From Oceanicella sp. SM1341 (GTDB lineage: Bacteria > Pseudomonadota > Alphaproteobacteria > Rhodobacterales > Rhodobacteraceae): a DNA stretch of 37,157 bases. The stretch spans positions 1 to 37,157 of the forward strand of contig NZ_QRGC01000039.1 in NCBI RefSeq assembly GCF_003448965.1, given 5' to 3'. The notes below the pieces were generated by a model. It was not told the origin of the DNA. It ran no database searches and was given only the letters and a program-made list of their open reading frames with translations. The number at the start of each line of letters is the position of its first letter. The first letter of the stretch is position 1. The translations under genes were made by a program, and so were the position numbers. Positions 1 through 8,472 of this stretch are shown piece by piece.

Positions 1-1
1 G

Positions 2-721
2 GACGGCAGCGTGACCCTGCTCGGCCCCGCGGCGGGGCGGCTCGGGCTGCGCGGCGTGACGCTCGACACCCGCGCGGCGGCCCGGGCGCTCGAGGCCTGC
101 CCGGGCGTGGCCGAGGCGGCGCTCTTCGCGGATGATCCCGCCCGGCCGCGCCGGCTGGCGGCTGCCCTCGTGGCGGCGCCCGGCGCGCCCCGGCCCGGAG
201 CGGAGGCGCTGCGCGCGCAGCTCGCGCCGCTGGTGCCCGACTTCCTGCTGCCCGACAGCTTCACCTGGCTCGACGCCCTGCCGCGCGATGCCACCGGAGC
301 GCCGGACGCGGACGCACTGCTGCGCCTGCGCCCTGGCCCCCGGCCCGCGCCGGCCGGTGCGCGGGGCGAGCCGGAGGCGACGCTGGCGCGGATCTGGCGC
401 GAGCTGCTGGGGGCGGGGCCCGTCGCGCCGGGCGACAATTTCTTCGATCTCGGCGGCCAGTCGCTGGTGCTGGCCCGGGTACAGGCGGCGATCCGGCGCG
501 AGCTAGGGCTGGCGGTGCCCATGGTCGACCTGTTCCGCTTTCCCACGCTGGAGAGCCTCGCCGCCCATCTGCGCACGCTCGCAGCCGCGCCCGGCGAGAC
601 ACCATCCGCAGGCTCGCCCGCAATCTCGCCCGCAGCCTCCGGCCCGGCCGAGCGGCCGGGCGACAGCCGGCTGGCCCGTCGCCGGGCGCGGCTGGCAGGC
701 GCGGGGGCGGGGCGCGGGTGA
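2..721 (+). CDS. Nonribosomal peptide synthetase, C-terminal fragment (adenylation tail + carrier domain)
   Basis: The reading frame is open at the left edge, so only about 239 C-terminal residues are visible. The first ~110 residues align without gaps to the small C-terminal subdomain of an adenylation domain (A8 region GPAAGRLGLRG, then LDALPRDATGAPD at the A10 position). Residues ~125-195 are a thiolation domain with the phosphopantetheine site DNFFDLGGQSL. The last ~45 residues are Pro/Ala/Arg-rich and no thioesterase or other release domain follows. The A8 hinge Asp and Lys and the A10 catalytic Lys appear replaced by Ala, Gly and Ala, so this adenylation domain may be weak or inactive. 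The MATE, ferric-siderophore ABC, TonB receptor and ferric reductase genes downstream make a siderophore product the best inference. The substrate cannot be read from this fragment. Confidence 0.85.
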   Translation, partial: DGSVTLLGPAAGRLGLRGVTLDTRAAARALEACPGVAEAALFADDPARPRRLAAALVAAPGAPRPGAEALRAQLAPLVPDFLLPDSFTWLDALPRDATGAPDADALLRLRPGPRPAPAGARGEPEATLARIWRELLGAGPVAPGDNFFDLGGQSLVLARVQAAIRRELGLAVPMVDLFRFPTLESLAAHLRTLAAAPGETPSAGSPAISPAASGPAERPGDSRLARRRARLAGAGAGRG

Positions 722-2055
722 GCGGCACCGGACCCGGCGCCCGGACCGGGGTCTCGCTCTTCCGGCTGGCGCTGCCGCTGGTGCTGCAATCCTGCCTGTC
801 GATGGTGGTGATGCTGGTGGACACCATGATCATCAGCGCCCATTCGCCGGCGGCGGCCGCGGCGGTGAATGTCGCCACCCAGGTGCTGATGGTGGCCTAC
901 GAGGTCTCGGCCCTGCTGGGCGTGGGCGGGGTGGTGCTGATCTCCCACGCGCTGGGCCGGGGCGACGTGGCGGCGGCGCGCGCGGTGGCGGCGGTGACGG
1001 TGCTGGCGAACGCGCTGCTCGGCCTCGCGGTGGGGGCGCTGCTCGCGCTCGCCGCACCGCTGCTCCTGCGCCTGCTCGACACGCCGGCCGCGCTCACCGG
1101 GGAGGCACACCGCTTCATCCTGATCGTGGCGGCGGCCATGGGGTTCAACGGCTTCATGATGGCCGCCATCCCCTGCCTGCGCGGCTTCGGGCGCAACCGC
1201 ACCATCCTCGGGCTCTGCCTCGTGGCCTACACGCTCTACCTCGGGGCGGAATACGTGCTGATCCTCGGCTGGGGCCCGGTGCCGGCGCTGGGGGTCACCG
1301 GCTCGGCGCTGGGCACGCTGGGCATGCGGGTGGTCTGTGCCGTGGCGCTGGGCGCGGTGATGGTGCGCGGGCTGGGGGTGAACCTCTCGCCGCGCGCAGC
1401 ACCCTGGGGGCGGGTGGGGCGGCTCTTCGCCCTGTCGCTCCCCAGCGTGTCGGACAACATCGCCTACGTGTTCTATCAGCTCATCACCCTGGGCTTCATC
1501 ACCGGCTTCGGCCTCGCCGGGGTGCTGGCGCGGGCCTACACCATGGTCGCCACCAGCTTCCTCACCCTCGTGATCATGGCGGTGAGCCAGGCCAACGAGG
1601 TGCGGCTGGGCTGGCACGGCGGCGGCGGGCGCCCCGAGGCGGTGCAGGGCATGGCGCTGCGCGCCGCCGGGGCGGCGATGCTGCTCGCCACGGCGCTGGC
1701 GGCGGCGCTGCACGCGGGCTCCGGCCTCTTCCTCGGCCTCTTCACCGACGACCCGGAGGTGCTGGCGCTGGGGCGCGAGCTGCTGCTGCTCACCGTGGCG
1801 CTGCAGCCGGGCTTCGCGCTCAACACCGTGCTCTACCACGCGCTGAAGGGGGTGGGGGACGTGCGCTGGCCGGCGGCGGCGAGCCTGGCCGTCACCTGGG
1901 GCATGGGGCTGCCGCTCGCCTGGCTGCTCGCCGTGCATCTCGGGCAGGGGGTGCGCGGGATCTGGCTGGCGATGATCGCCGAGGAGGTGGTGAAGGCCGC
2001 GCTCATGCTGGCGCGCTGGCAGGGCCGGCGCTGGCGGGGGCTCGCCCCCGCGTGA
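718..2055 (+). CDS. MATE family efflux transporter, probable siderophore exporter
   Basis: This 445-residue inner-membrane protein has about twelve hydrophobic segments arranged as two similar halves, the length and layout of MATE (MatE) antiporters, which expel small molecules using Na+ or H+ gradients. The N-terminal half begins LFRLALPLVLQSCLSMVVML, typical of the family's first helix. Translation starts at a GTG that overlaps the TGA of the synthetase by 4 bp, so the two genes are very likely translationally coupled. Coupling to a synthetase and closeness to ferric-siderophore uptake genes suggest that it exports the newly made siderophore. That role is inference; family membership is secure. 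An alternative is export of another peptide product of the same synthetase. Confidence 0.88.
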   Translation: MSGTGPGARTGVSLFRLALPLVLQSCLSMVVMLVDTMIISAHSPAAAAAVNVATQVLMVAYEVSALLGVGGVVLISHALGRGDVAAARAVAAVTVLANALLGLAVGALLALAAPLLLRLLDTPAALTGEAHRFILIVAAAMGFNGFMMAAIPCLRGFGRNRTILGLCLVAYTLYLGAEYVLILGWGPVPALGVTGSALGTLGMRVVCAVALGAVMVRGLGVNLSPRAAPWGRVGRLFALSLPSVSDNIAYVFYQLITLGFITGFGLAGVLARAYTMVATSFLTLVIMAVSQANEVRLGWHGGGGRPEAVQGMALRAAGAAMLLATALAAALHAGSGLFLGLFTDDPEVLALGRELLLLTVALQPGFALNTVLYHALKGVGDVRWPAAASLAVTWGMGLPLAWLLAVHLGQGVRGIWLAMIAEEVVKAALMLARWQGRRWRGLAPA

Positions 2056-2097
2056 GCCGCACGCGGCTTCCCCCGCGTTCCGGAACCGGGCCCTTCA

Positions 2098-2127
2098 TTG
2101 ACAGTCGCCCCCCGCCCGGCGTTTATT
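2098..2127 (+). promoter_or_regulatory. Candidate sigma-70 promoter of the ferric-siderophore ABC operon
   Basis: A perfect -35 hexamer TTGACA (2098-2103) is followed after 18 bp by TTTATT (2122-2127), a fair -10 element. It lies about 80 bp upstream of the binding-protein start codon, just after the MATE gene, and would let the uptake genes be transcribed separately from the synthetase. I see no convincing iron box near it. Confidence 0.45.
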
Positions 2128-2205
2128 CGGGCGCAGCGACAGCGCCCGGCCGGCCCGGAGCGCCTCAAGCCAATGCACCCTCAACATGACCCCCCGGGAG
2201 GCGCC

Positions 2206-3165
2206 ATGCGCATTGGACACCCCATCGCGACCCTTTTGCTTGCTTTCGCCGCTGCCGCTGCCGCCGCCGCCGGCCTGCCCGCCGCGGCGCAAGCCTGCGA
2301 GGGCACGCTCATCGAGGAGGCGGCGGTCTATGACGCCCCGCTCTGCGTGCCCGCCGCCCCGGCGCGCGTGGTGGTGCTGGACGCGAGCTTCGGCCTCGGC
2401 ATCGCCCTCGACGTCGATCTGCCCGTGGCCGGCGCGCCGCTGGAGCTGATGAGCAACGAGGCCCTGGCGGAGGAGGCGCGGGCCCGCGGGGTCACCAGCA
2501 TCGGCGCGGTGACCGAGCCGAGCCTCGAGCGCATCGTCGGCCTCGCGCCCGATCTCATCATCGGCTTTCCGGGCAACGAGGCGCTGGCGGCCTCGATCTA
2601 CCCGCAGGTCTCGCAACTCGCGCCCACGCTGCTCTACACCTCGGCGGACTGGCGGGCCTTCTACGGCGTGCTCGCCCGGCTCACCGGCCACGAGGAGGAG
2701 ATCGCGGAGCGCTTCGCCGCCTACGACGCGCGGCTGGCCGACATCCGCGCCCGCATGCCCGACACCACGGTCTCGGTGCTGCGCATCACCTCGTGGGACT
2801 TCCAGGTCTACCTCGACAGCCCCGGTGCCTACGCGCCCTTCGCGGTGATGCGCGACGCGGGCGTGCGCCGCAGCGCCTACGAGACCACCGAGGACCCCGC
2901 CGAGGTGCTCAGGCGCCCGGACTGGGAGGAGCTCGCCGCCCTCGACGGCGAGGTGCTGCTCTACATCATCGGCGGCACCAACGATTCCGCCACCAACGGC
3001 CGGCAGGAGGAGGTGTTCTCCGACCCGCTCTGGCAGCTGCTGCCCGCGGTGCAGGCCGGCCGGGTGCATGCGATCGACCCCGCGACCTGGATGGAGTTCA
3101 GCGGCCTCGCCTCGGCCAACCGGGTGCTCGACGACCTCGAAACCTACGTGATCGGCGGGCAATGA
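2206..3165 (+). CDS. Iron-siderophore ABC transporter substrate-binding protein
   Basis: This is a periplasmic binding protein of the FecB/BtuF (TroA-like helical backbone) type, expected to capture a ferric siderophore and deliver it to the permease encoded downstream. The chosen ATG has GGGAG five bases upstream and opens directly into a signal peptide (MRIGHPIATLLLAF, then an Ala run, cleavage near AAAQA|CEG), giving 319 residues. An earlier in-frame start would place 36 non-hydrophobic residues ahead of the signal. Family traits include the early segment VVVLDASFGLGIALDVDLPV, the region PSLERIVGLAPDLIIG, and the late DPATWMEFSGLASANRVLDDL. A Cys follows the Ala run, but without a clear lipobox, so a soluble protein is more likely than a lipoprotein. 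The stop overlaps the next start (ATGA). Confidence 0.9.
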   Translation: MRIGHPIATLLLAFAAAAAAAAGLPAAAQACEGTLIEEAAVYDAPLCVPAAPARVVVLDASFGLGIALDVDLPVAGAPLELMSNEALAEEARARGVTSIGAVTEPSLERIVGLAPDLIIGFPGNEALAASIYPQVSQLAPTLLYTSADWRAFYGVLARLTGHEEEIAERFAAYDARLADIRARMPDTTVSVLRITSWDFQVYLDSPGAYAPFAVMRDAGVRRSAYETTEDPAEVLRRPDWEELAALDGEVLLYIIGGTNDSATNGRQEEVFSDPLWQLLPAVQAGRVHAIDPATWMEFSGLASANRVLDDLETYVIGGQ

Positions 3166-4178
3166 ACCGCGGGCAGGGCAGGGAGGTGGCCGGGGTCGCC
3201 GGGGCGCTCGGCCTCTGCGCCGCGGCGCTGTGCCTGCTCGCGCTCTGGGCGATGACGGTGGGCAGCTCCGACATCTCGGTGCCGCAGGTGGCGCGCGCGC
3301 TCTTCGCGGCCCCCGAGGGGCGGGTGGAGCTGGTGGTGCAGGGCGTGCGCCTGCCGCGGGTGCTCGCGGCGCTCGGCGTGGGGGCGGCGCTGGCGGTGGC
3401 TGGGGCGATCATGCAGGCGGTGACCGGCAATCCGCTGGCCGAGCCCGGCCTGCTGGGGGTGAACGCGGGTGCTGCCTTCGCCGTGGTGCTTGCCATCGCG
3501 CTGCTGGGCGTCACGGCAGCGGGCAGCCTGCTCTGGGCGGCCTTCGCGGGCGCGGCGGCGGCGGCGGTGCTGGTGCAGGCGCTGGGCTCGGCCGGGCGCT
3601 CGGGGCCGACACCGCTGAAGCTGGTGCTGGCGGGGGTGGTGATCGCCACCTTCCTCGGCGCGGTCTCGGCGGCGGTGCTGATCCTCGACGCCCGCACCTT
3701 CGAGACGATGCGGCTGTGGACCGCGGGCTCGCTGCGCGGCCGGCAGATGGCGGAGGTGACCGCGGTGCTGCCCTGGCTCGGCGCGGGGCTCGGCGCGGCC
3801 CTGCTGGTGGCGGGGCAGTTCACCGCGCTCAGCCTCGGGGCCGACACGGCGCGGGCGCTGGGGCAGAACCAGCCGCTCTGGCGGCTGGTCTCGGCACTGC
3901 TCGTGGTGCTGCTTGCGGGCGGGGCGGTGGCGCTTGCCGGACCGCTGGGCTTCGTCGGGCTGGTGGTGCCGCATATCGTGCGGATGAGCCTGGGGGCCGA
4001 CTACCGCCGCATCCTGCCCTTCTGCGCGCTCGGCGGCGCCGGGCTCACCCTGCTGGCCGACACGCTGCCCCGCGCCGCCTTCGACCGCGACGTGCCGGTG
4101 GGCATCACCCTCGCGCTCGTCGGCGCGCCCTTCTTCATCTGGCTCGCCCGCACCCGCATCGGGGGGGCGCCCGCATGA
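3162..4178 (+). CDS. FecCD-family ferric-siderophore ABC permease, subunit 1
   Basis: This 338-residue polytopic inner-membrane protein belongs to the FecCD/BtuC permease family. Characteristic segments are LRLPRVLAALGVGAALAVAG (seen as VRLPRV...), GNPLAEPGLLGVNAGA near residue 90, and GPLGFVGLVVPHIVR near residue 265, the region that contacts the ATPase. With its paralogue downstream it should form the translocation channel for a ferric siderophore. The ATG overlaps the TGA of the binding-protein gene, and its own TGA overlaps the ATG of the second permease, a tightly coupled operon. The start is supported by this ATGA overlap; a longer open frame upstream is only the other frame of the binding-protein gene. 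Confidence 0.92.
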   Translation: MNRGQGREVAGVAGALGLCAAALCLLALWAMTVGSSDISVPQVARALFAAPEGRVELVVQGVRLPRVLAALGVGAALAVAGAIMQAVTGNPLAEPGLLGVNAGAAFAVVLAIALLGVTAAGSLLWAAFAGAAAAAVLVQALGSAGRSGPTPLKLVLAGVVIATFLGAVSAAVLILDARTFETMRLWTAGSLRGRQMAEVTAVLPWLGAGLGAALLVAGQFTALSLGADTARALGQNQPLWRLVSALLVVLLAGGAVALAGPLGFVGLVVPHIVRMSLGADYRRILPFCALGGAGLTLLADTLPRAAFDRDVPVGITLALVGAPFFIWLARTRIGGAPA

Positions 4179-5155
4179 GGGGAACCTGGCTTGCCCTCCT
4201 CGCCGTGCTGGCGCTCGCCCTGCTCGGCGCGCTCTCGCTGGGCGACCAGCCGGTGCCGCCGGACCAGGTGCTGGGCGCGCTCGCCGGGGCGGAGGACGTG
4301 CCGCCGGCCGCGCGGATGATCGTCACCGGCCTGCGTCTGCCGCGCGCGGTGCTCGCCATGCTGGTGGGCGCGGCGCTGGGCGTGGCCGGGGCCGTGGCCC
4401 AGGCGGTGATGCGCAACCCGCTGGCCGAGCCGGGCCTGCTGGGCATCAACGCCGGTGCGGCCCTCGTCGCCATGGTGGTGATCGTGGAGGCGGGGCGGGT
4501 GCCCGGGGGGGCGCTGCCCTGGCTCACCTTCGGCGGCGCGCTGGCGATGTGCGCCGCCATCTGGGCGCTGGCCTGGCGGGCGGGCACCAGCTCGCTGCGC
4601 ATCATCCTCATCGGCGTGGGGCTGAGCGCGATGGCGGGGGCAGGGGCCTCCTTCATCGCCACCTTCGGCGAGGTGAGCGCGGTGCAGCGCGCCATGGCCT
4701 GGCTCGCCGGCAGCCTTCAGGACGCGCGCTGGGAGACGGTGCGCCGCCTCGCCGCCTGGGCGGTGCTCCCCGGCCTGCTGGCCTGGGCGGCGGCGCGCGA
4801 GCTCGACCTCATCGCCTTCGGCGACACGGTGGCCCGCGGCCTCGGCATGCGGGTGAACGCGGTGCGCGGCGGCATGGCGCTGGCCTGCGCGCTGCTCTCG
4901 GGGGCGGCGGTGGCGGCGGCGGGGGTGGTGGCCTTCGTCGGGCTCGCGGCACCGCATCTCGCCCGGCGGCTGGTGGGGCCCGCGCATGGCCGGCTGCTGC
5001 CGGCGGCGGCGCTCACCGGCGCGATCCTGGTGCTGGCGGCCGACCTGGTGGCGCGCCGGGCCATGCCGCCGCTGGTGCTGCCCGTGGGGCTGATGACCGC
5101 GCTCCTGGGCGCGCCCTTCTTCGGATACCTGCTGTGGAGGCGCCGCGATGAGTGA
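4175..5155 (+). CDS. FecCD-family ferric-siderophore ABC permease, subunit 2
   Basis: This is the second FecCD-type permease, 326 residues. It repeats the family signatures of its neighbour: GLRLPRAVLAMLVGAALGVA, RNPLAEPGLLGINAGA and VVAFVGLAAPHLARRLVG. Two distinct permease genes in tandem are usual for ferric-siderophore systems that use a heterodimeric channel (FecC/FecD, FepD/FepG). The start is the ATG inside the preceding gene's ATGA overlap, and the first residues (MRGTWLALLAVLALALLGAL) form a transmembrane helix. The stop codon lies 8 bp inside the ATPase gene, so the four ABC genes read as one unit. Confidence 0.92.
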   Translation: MRGTWLALLAVLALALLGALSLGDQPVPPDQVLGALAGAEDVPPAARMIVTGLRLPRAVLAMLVGAALGVAGAVAQAVMRNPLAEPGLLGINAGAALVAMVVIVEAGRVPGGALPWLTFGGALAMCAAIWALAWRAGTSSLRIILIGVGLSAMAGAGASFIATFGEVSAVQRAMAWLAGSLQDARWETVRRLAAWAVLPGLLAWAAARELDLIAFGDTVARGLGMRVNAVRGGMALACALLSGAAVAAAGVVAFVGLAAPHLARRLVGPAHGRLLPAAALTGAILVLAADLVARRAMPPLVLPVGLMTALLGAPFFGYLLWRRRDE

Positions 5156-5954
5156 GCCGCGCACCGGGCTCGCGGCGCGCGGGCTCACCCTCGGATACGG
5201 CCGCGGCCCGGTGGTCGACGGGCTCGACCTCGCCATCCCGCCCGGCCGCTTCACCGCCCTGCTGGGCCCGAACGGCTGCGGCAAGTCCACCGCCCTGCGC
5301 GGCCTCGCCGGCGCACAGCGCGCCACCGCGGGGCAGGTGCTGCTCGACGGCCGGGCCATCGCCACCCTCGGCAGCCGCGAGCTGGCCCGCCAGCTCGGCG
5401 TGCTCACCCAGAGCCCGGCCGCGCCGGAGGGCCTCACGGTCGACGACCTCGTGCGCCAGGGCCGCTACCCGCACCGCAGCCTGTTCGGCGGCTGGAGCGA
5501 GGCCGACAGCGCCGCGCTGGAGGAGGCCTACGCCCTCACCGGCACCGGGCATCTGCGCGCGCGGCTGCTCGACACGCTCTCCGGCGGCCAGCGCCAGCGC
5601 GCCTGGATCGCGATGACGCTGGCGCAGCAGGGCCGCGTCCTGCTGCTCGACGAGCCCACCACCTATCTCGACCTCGCCCACCAGATCGAGGTGCTGGGCC
5701 TGATGCACCGGCTGGTGGCCGAGGGGCGGGCCACCGTGGTCGCCGTGCTGCACGACCTCAACCAGGCGGCGCGCTACGCCGACCACCTGGTGATGATGAA
5801 GGCGGGCCGCATCCGCGCCGAGGGCCCGCCTTCGGAGGTGCTCACGCCGGAGGCGGTGCTCGATGTGTTCGGCGTCGCCGTCACCATCATCCCCGACCCG
5901 GAGTGCGGCACGCCCCTGTGCATCCCGCGCGCCGAGGGCGCCTTCGGGCGCTGA
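5148..5954 (+). CDS. Ferric-siderophore ABC transporter ATP-binding protein
   Basis: This 268-residue cytoplasmic ATPase powers the permease pair. It shows Walker A GPNGCGKST (about residues 40-48), the Q-loop region VLTQSP, signature LSGGQRQ (~144), Walker B VLLLDEPT (~164) and the switch histidine in VAVLHDLNQAARYADH (~202). The extended signature RAWIAMTLAQ and TTYLDLAHQIE are typical of the FecE/FepC/FhuC group rather than of amino-acid or drug transporters. The ATG overlaps the end of the second permease by 8 bp. It is the last gene of the ABC unit; 231 bp separate it from the TonB-dependent receptor, which probably has its own promoter. Confidence 0.93.
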   Translation: MSEPRTGLAARGLTLGYGRGPVVDGLDLAIPPGRFTALLGPNGCGKSTALRGLAGAQRATAGQVLLDGRAIATLGSRELARQLGVLTQSPAAPEGLTVDDLVRQGRYPHRSLFGGWSEADSAALEEAYALTGTGHLRARLLDTLSGGQRQRAWIAMTLAQQGRVLLLDEPTTYLDLAHQIEVLGLMHRLVAEGRATVVAVLHDLNQAARYADHLVMMKAGRIRAEGPPSEVLTPEAVLDVFGVAVTIIPDPECGTPLCIPRAEGAFGR

Positions 5955-6033
5955 GCAGGGCGCGCGCGCCCCGGGGCAGGGCTTCGCCCCCGCACGCGCA
6001 CTTGCCCGTGCACGCCACCGCTCGCGCTGGCTC

Positions 6034-6068
6034 ACGCGGGCGTGTGATTTTGACAACACACCCGCGCA
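6034..6068. promoter_or_regulatory. Imperfect palindrome and TTGACA upstream of the TonB-dependent receptor
   Basis: The arms CGCGGGCGTGTG and CACACCCGCG flank ATTTTGACAA, forming an imperfect inverted repeat about 120 bp before the receptor start codon. A perfect TTGACA (6050-6055) sits inside it, though I see no good -10 at 17 bp. Its place before an iron-uptake gene makes it a candidate operator. It does not resemble a Fur, Irr or RirA box that I can name. Confidence 0.35.
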
Positions 6069-6185
6069 GAGACGCCCGCACCCCTTGCTGGGCGCTTTGA
6101 CGATCGCGTGACTTCGTGCTTTCTGCGTCGGAACACAGCCAGCTTCTCGCCAGCGCACAGACCCTGCTTGTCGAGAGGACACGTG

Positions 6186-8333
6186 ATGAAGTCGTCACCG
6201 CATCTGGCCGCGCTGCTCAGCAGCATTTCCGTCATCGCCGCCACCGCCGCCGGAGCGCAGACCGCGCCGGAGGACGAGGAATTCGCCCTCGAGCCCATCG
6301 TCATCTACGGCGACCGCTCGACCTCGGTGGCGGACGAGACCACGTCCAGTGTCGCGGTGATCGACGAGGAGCGCCTCGACAGCCCGACGACCGAGACCGT
6401 GCGCGACGCCTTCCGCCAGATCGCCAACGTGCAGGCCGGTGACTGGACCGAGAGCGGCTTCGTGATCCGCGGCATCAACTCCGAGGGCCAGACGCCCGGC
6501 GGCCTCGGCGCGCCGCTCGCCTCCTTCTACATCGACGGCGTGCAGCAGACGGTGGAGGGCACCCGCCGCGGCCTGCGCGGCACCTTCGACACCGAGCAGC
6601 TCGAGGTCTACCGCGGCCCGCAGTCCACCCTCACCGGCCGCGCGGCGCTGGCGGGTGCGATGTACCTGCGCACGCGTGACCCGATCTTCGAGGAGGAAAC
6701 CCGCGCCCAGGTGACCTACGGCGAGAACAACCACCGCCAGGCCGGGCTCGCCTACAACAACTTCCTCGGCGACAAGCTGGCCTTCCGCATCGCCGGCGAG
6801 TGGTCGAAGAAGGACAACGACCTCAACTACCCCTCCTACGCCCGCTTCGGCCGCTACGACGACATCACCGAGGACGAGTACTACTCGGTGCGCGGCAAGG
6901 TGCTCTGGCGCCCCGACGGCACCAACCGCACCCGGGTGCTGCTGAGCGGCGCGCATTACTACGACAACCCCGTGCCCAACGACATCGCCGGCCCGGGCTG
7001 GAGCACCGGCGCGCCGGGCTACGGCGAGGACCGCGGCGATGTCTGGGGCGACATCCTGCCCGACCTCTACGCCGGCCTCGGCCTCTCCGAGCTGCCCGCC
7101 TTTCAGGACGTGCGCAAGACCAATGTCGACAGCTGGGGCCTCGAGGTGACGCATGAGATCGACGCCGATCTCACCTTCACCTCGATGACCGGCTGGAGCC
7201 GCTCGCTCACCGACCGGCACTCGATCAACGACGGCACGCCGGGCGAATTCCTCACCACCAAGGGCAAGTTCGACCAGAGCCTGATGAGCCAGGAACTGCG
7301 GCTGAACTTCGACAACGGCCCGCTGCGCTGGGTGGCCGGCTTCTACGCCGCGCAGGAGGACCAGGACTCGTTCCGCGACCAGACCCTGCTCTCGGTCGAC
7401 CACAGCCGCAACACCGCCGAGATCCAGAACCTCGCCGGCTTCGGCGAGATCTCCTACGAGGTGATCGACGACGTGCGCCTCATCGCCGGCGGCCGGGTGG
7501 ACTACATCCACCAGGAGCAGACGGCCTTCTACTCGGTCAACGGCGTCACCACCGCCGACAGTTCCTCCACCTACAACGACACCGTCTTCATCCCCAAGCT
7601 CGGGGTGGAGTGGAACTTCCTGCCCGACCACACGCTCGCCTTCGTCTACACCGAGGGCTACCGGCCCGGCGGCTCGGGGGTCTACGCCGCCGACGGCACG
7701 CAGTACGACTACGAGGCCGAGTGGGCGCAGAACTACGAGCTCTCCTACCGCGGCCGCTTCCTGCAGGGCCGGCTGGGCGTGGCGGCCAACGTGTTCTACC
7801 AGAACTGGGACGACCAGCAGGTGGAGTTCTGGGCCGACCCGTTCGACAGCTCGACCAGCTACATCACCAACGCCGGCAAGTCCGAGTCCTACGGCGCCGA
7901 GCTGGAGTTGTCCTGGGCGGCGACGGAGAAGCTCTCGCTCTACTCCTCCGTGGGCCTGCTGCACACCGAGTTCACCGATTTCGAGGTGGCGGGCACCGAC
8001 TATTCCGGGCTGGAATTCCCCGGCGCGCCCAACGAGACCCTCTCGCTCGGCTTCCGCTGGGGCGCGCCGCTGGGCTTCTTCGCCACCGGCAACGTGACCT
8101 ACACCGGCTCCTCCGTGTCGCGGCTGGAGCAGGGGGTGGCGAACCCGGTCGGCCTCGATGCCTACACCACGGTGGACATCTCGGCCGGCTATGCCTGGGA
8201 GCAGTTCCGCCTCACCGCCTACGCGACCAACCTGTTCGACGAGCGCTACTACACCTACGAGTACGGCCCCGGCGCCTATGCCACGCTGGGCGACCGCCGC
8301 GAGGTGGGCCTGCGCCTCGACGTCGCCTTCTGA
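6186..8333 (+). CDS. TonB-dependent siderophore receptor
   Basis: This 715-residue outer-membrane receptor should bind the ferric siderophore and import it with TonB energy. The chosen ATG has GAGAGGA six bases upstream and starts a signal peptide (MKSSPHLAALLSSISVIAATAAGAQ, shown here only to mark the cleavage zone near residue 24). A TonB-box-like EPIVIYG lies near residues 36-42. The plug domain (~50-165) contains FVIRGINSEGQ, SFYIDGVQQT and QLEVYRGPQSTLTGRAALAG. The remainder is a 22-strand barrel rich in aromatic and Asp/Asn residues, with the late FRLTAYATNLFDERYYTYEY and a C-terminal Phe. There is no N-terminal signalling domain, so regulation by a FecR/sigma pair is unlikely. It lies between the ABC importer and the ferric reductase. 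Confidence 0.92.
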   Translation: MKSSPHLAALLSSISVIAATAAGAQTAPEDEEFALEPIVIYGDRSTSVADETTSSVAVIDEERLDSPTTETVRDAFRQIANVQAGDWTESGFVIRGINSEGQTPGGLGAPLASFYIDGVQQTVEGTRRGLRGTFDTEQLEVYRGPQSTLTGRAALAGAMYLRTRDPIFEEETRAQVTYGENNHRQAGLAYNNFLGDKLAFRIAGEWSKKDNDLNYPSYARFGRYDDITEDEYYSVRGKVLWRPDGTNRTRVLLSGAHYYDNPVPNDIAGPGWSTGAPGYGEDRGDVWGDILPDLYAGLGLSELPAFQDVRKTNVDSWGLEVTHEIDADLTFTSMTGWSRSLTDRHSINDGTPGEFLTTKGKFDQSLMSQELRLNFDNGPLRWVAGFYAAQEDQDSFRDQTLLSVDHSRNTAEIQNLAGFGEISYEVIDDVRLIAGGRVDYIHQEQTAFYSVNGVTTADSSSTYNDTVFIPKLGVEWNFLPDHTLAFVYTEGYRPGGSGVYAADGTQYDYEAEWAQNYELSYRGRFLQGRLGVAANVFYQNWDDQQVEFWADPFDSSTSYITNAGKSESYGAELELSWAATEKLSLYSSVGLLHTEFTDFEVAGTDYSGLEFPGAPNETLSLGFRWGAPLGFFATGNVTYTGSSVSRLEQGVANPVGLDAYTTVDISAGYAWEQFRLTAYATNLFDERYYTYEYGPGAYATLGDRREVGLRLDVAF

Positions 8334-8406
8334 GGCAACGCCCCGCGCGGCGCGCGGCCTTCCCGGCGGGGCGCCGGGAGGGGCGGCGCGCCGCCGCACA
8401 GGAGAC

Positions 8407-8430
8407 CCGGGAGCGCGCCGACGCTCCCGG
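8407..8430 (+). other. Hairpin between the receptor and ferric reductase genes
   Basis: CCGGGAGCG (8407-8415) pairs perfectly with CGCTCCCGG (8422-8430) across a 6-nt loop. There is no following T run, so it may be a 3' stabilising or attenuating structure between the receptor and the downstream reductase gene rather than a full terminator. Confidence 0.4.
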
Positions 8431-8472
8431 TGCAAGGCCCCGCCGCCACGGGCGGGTGAAGGAGAGACCGAC

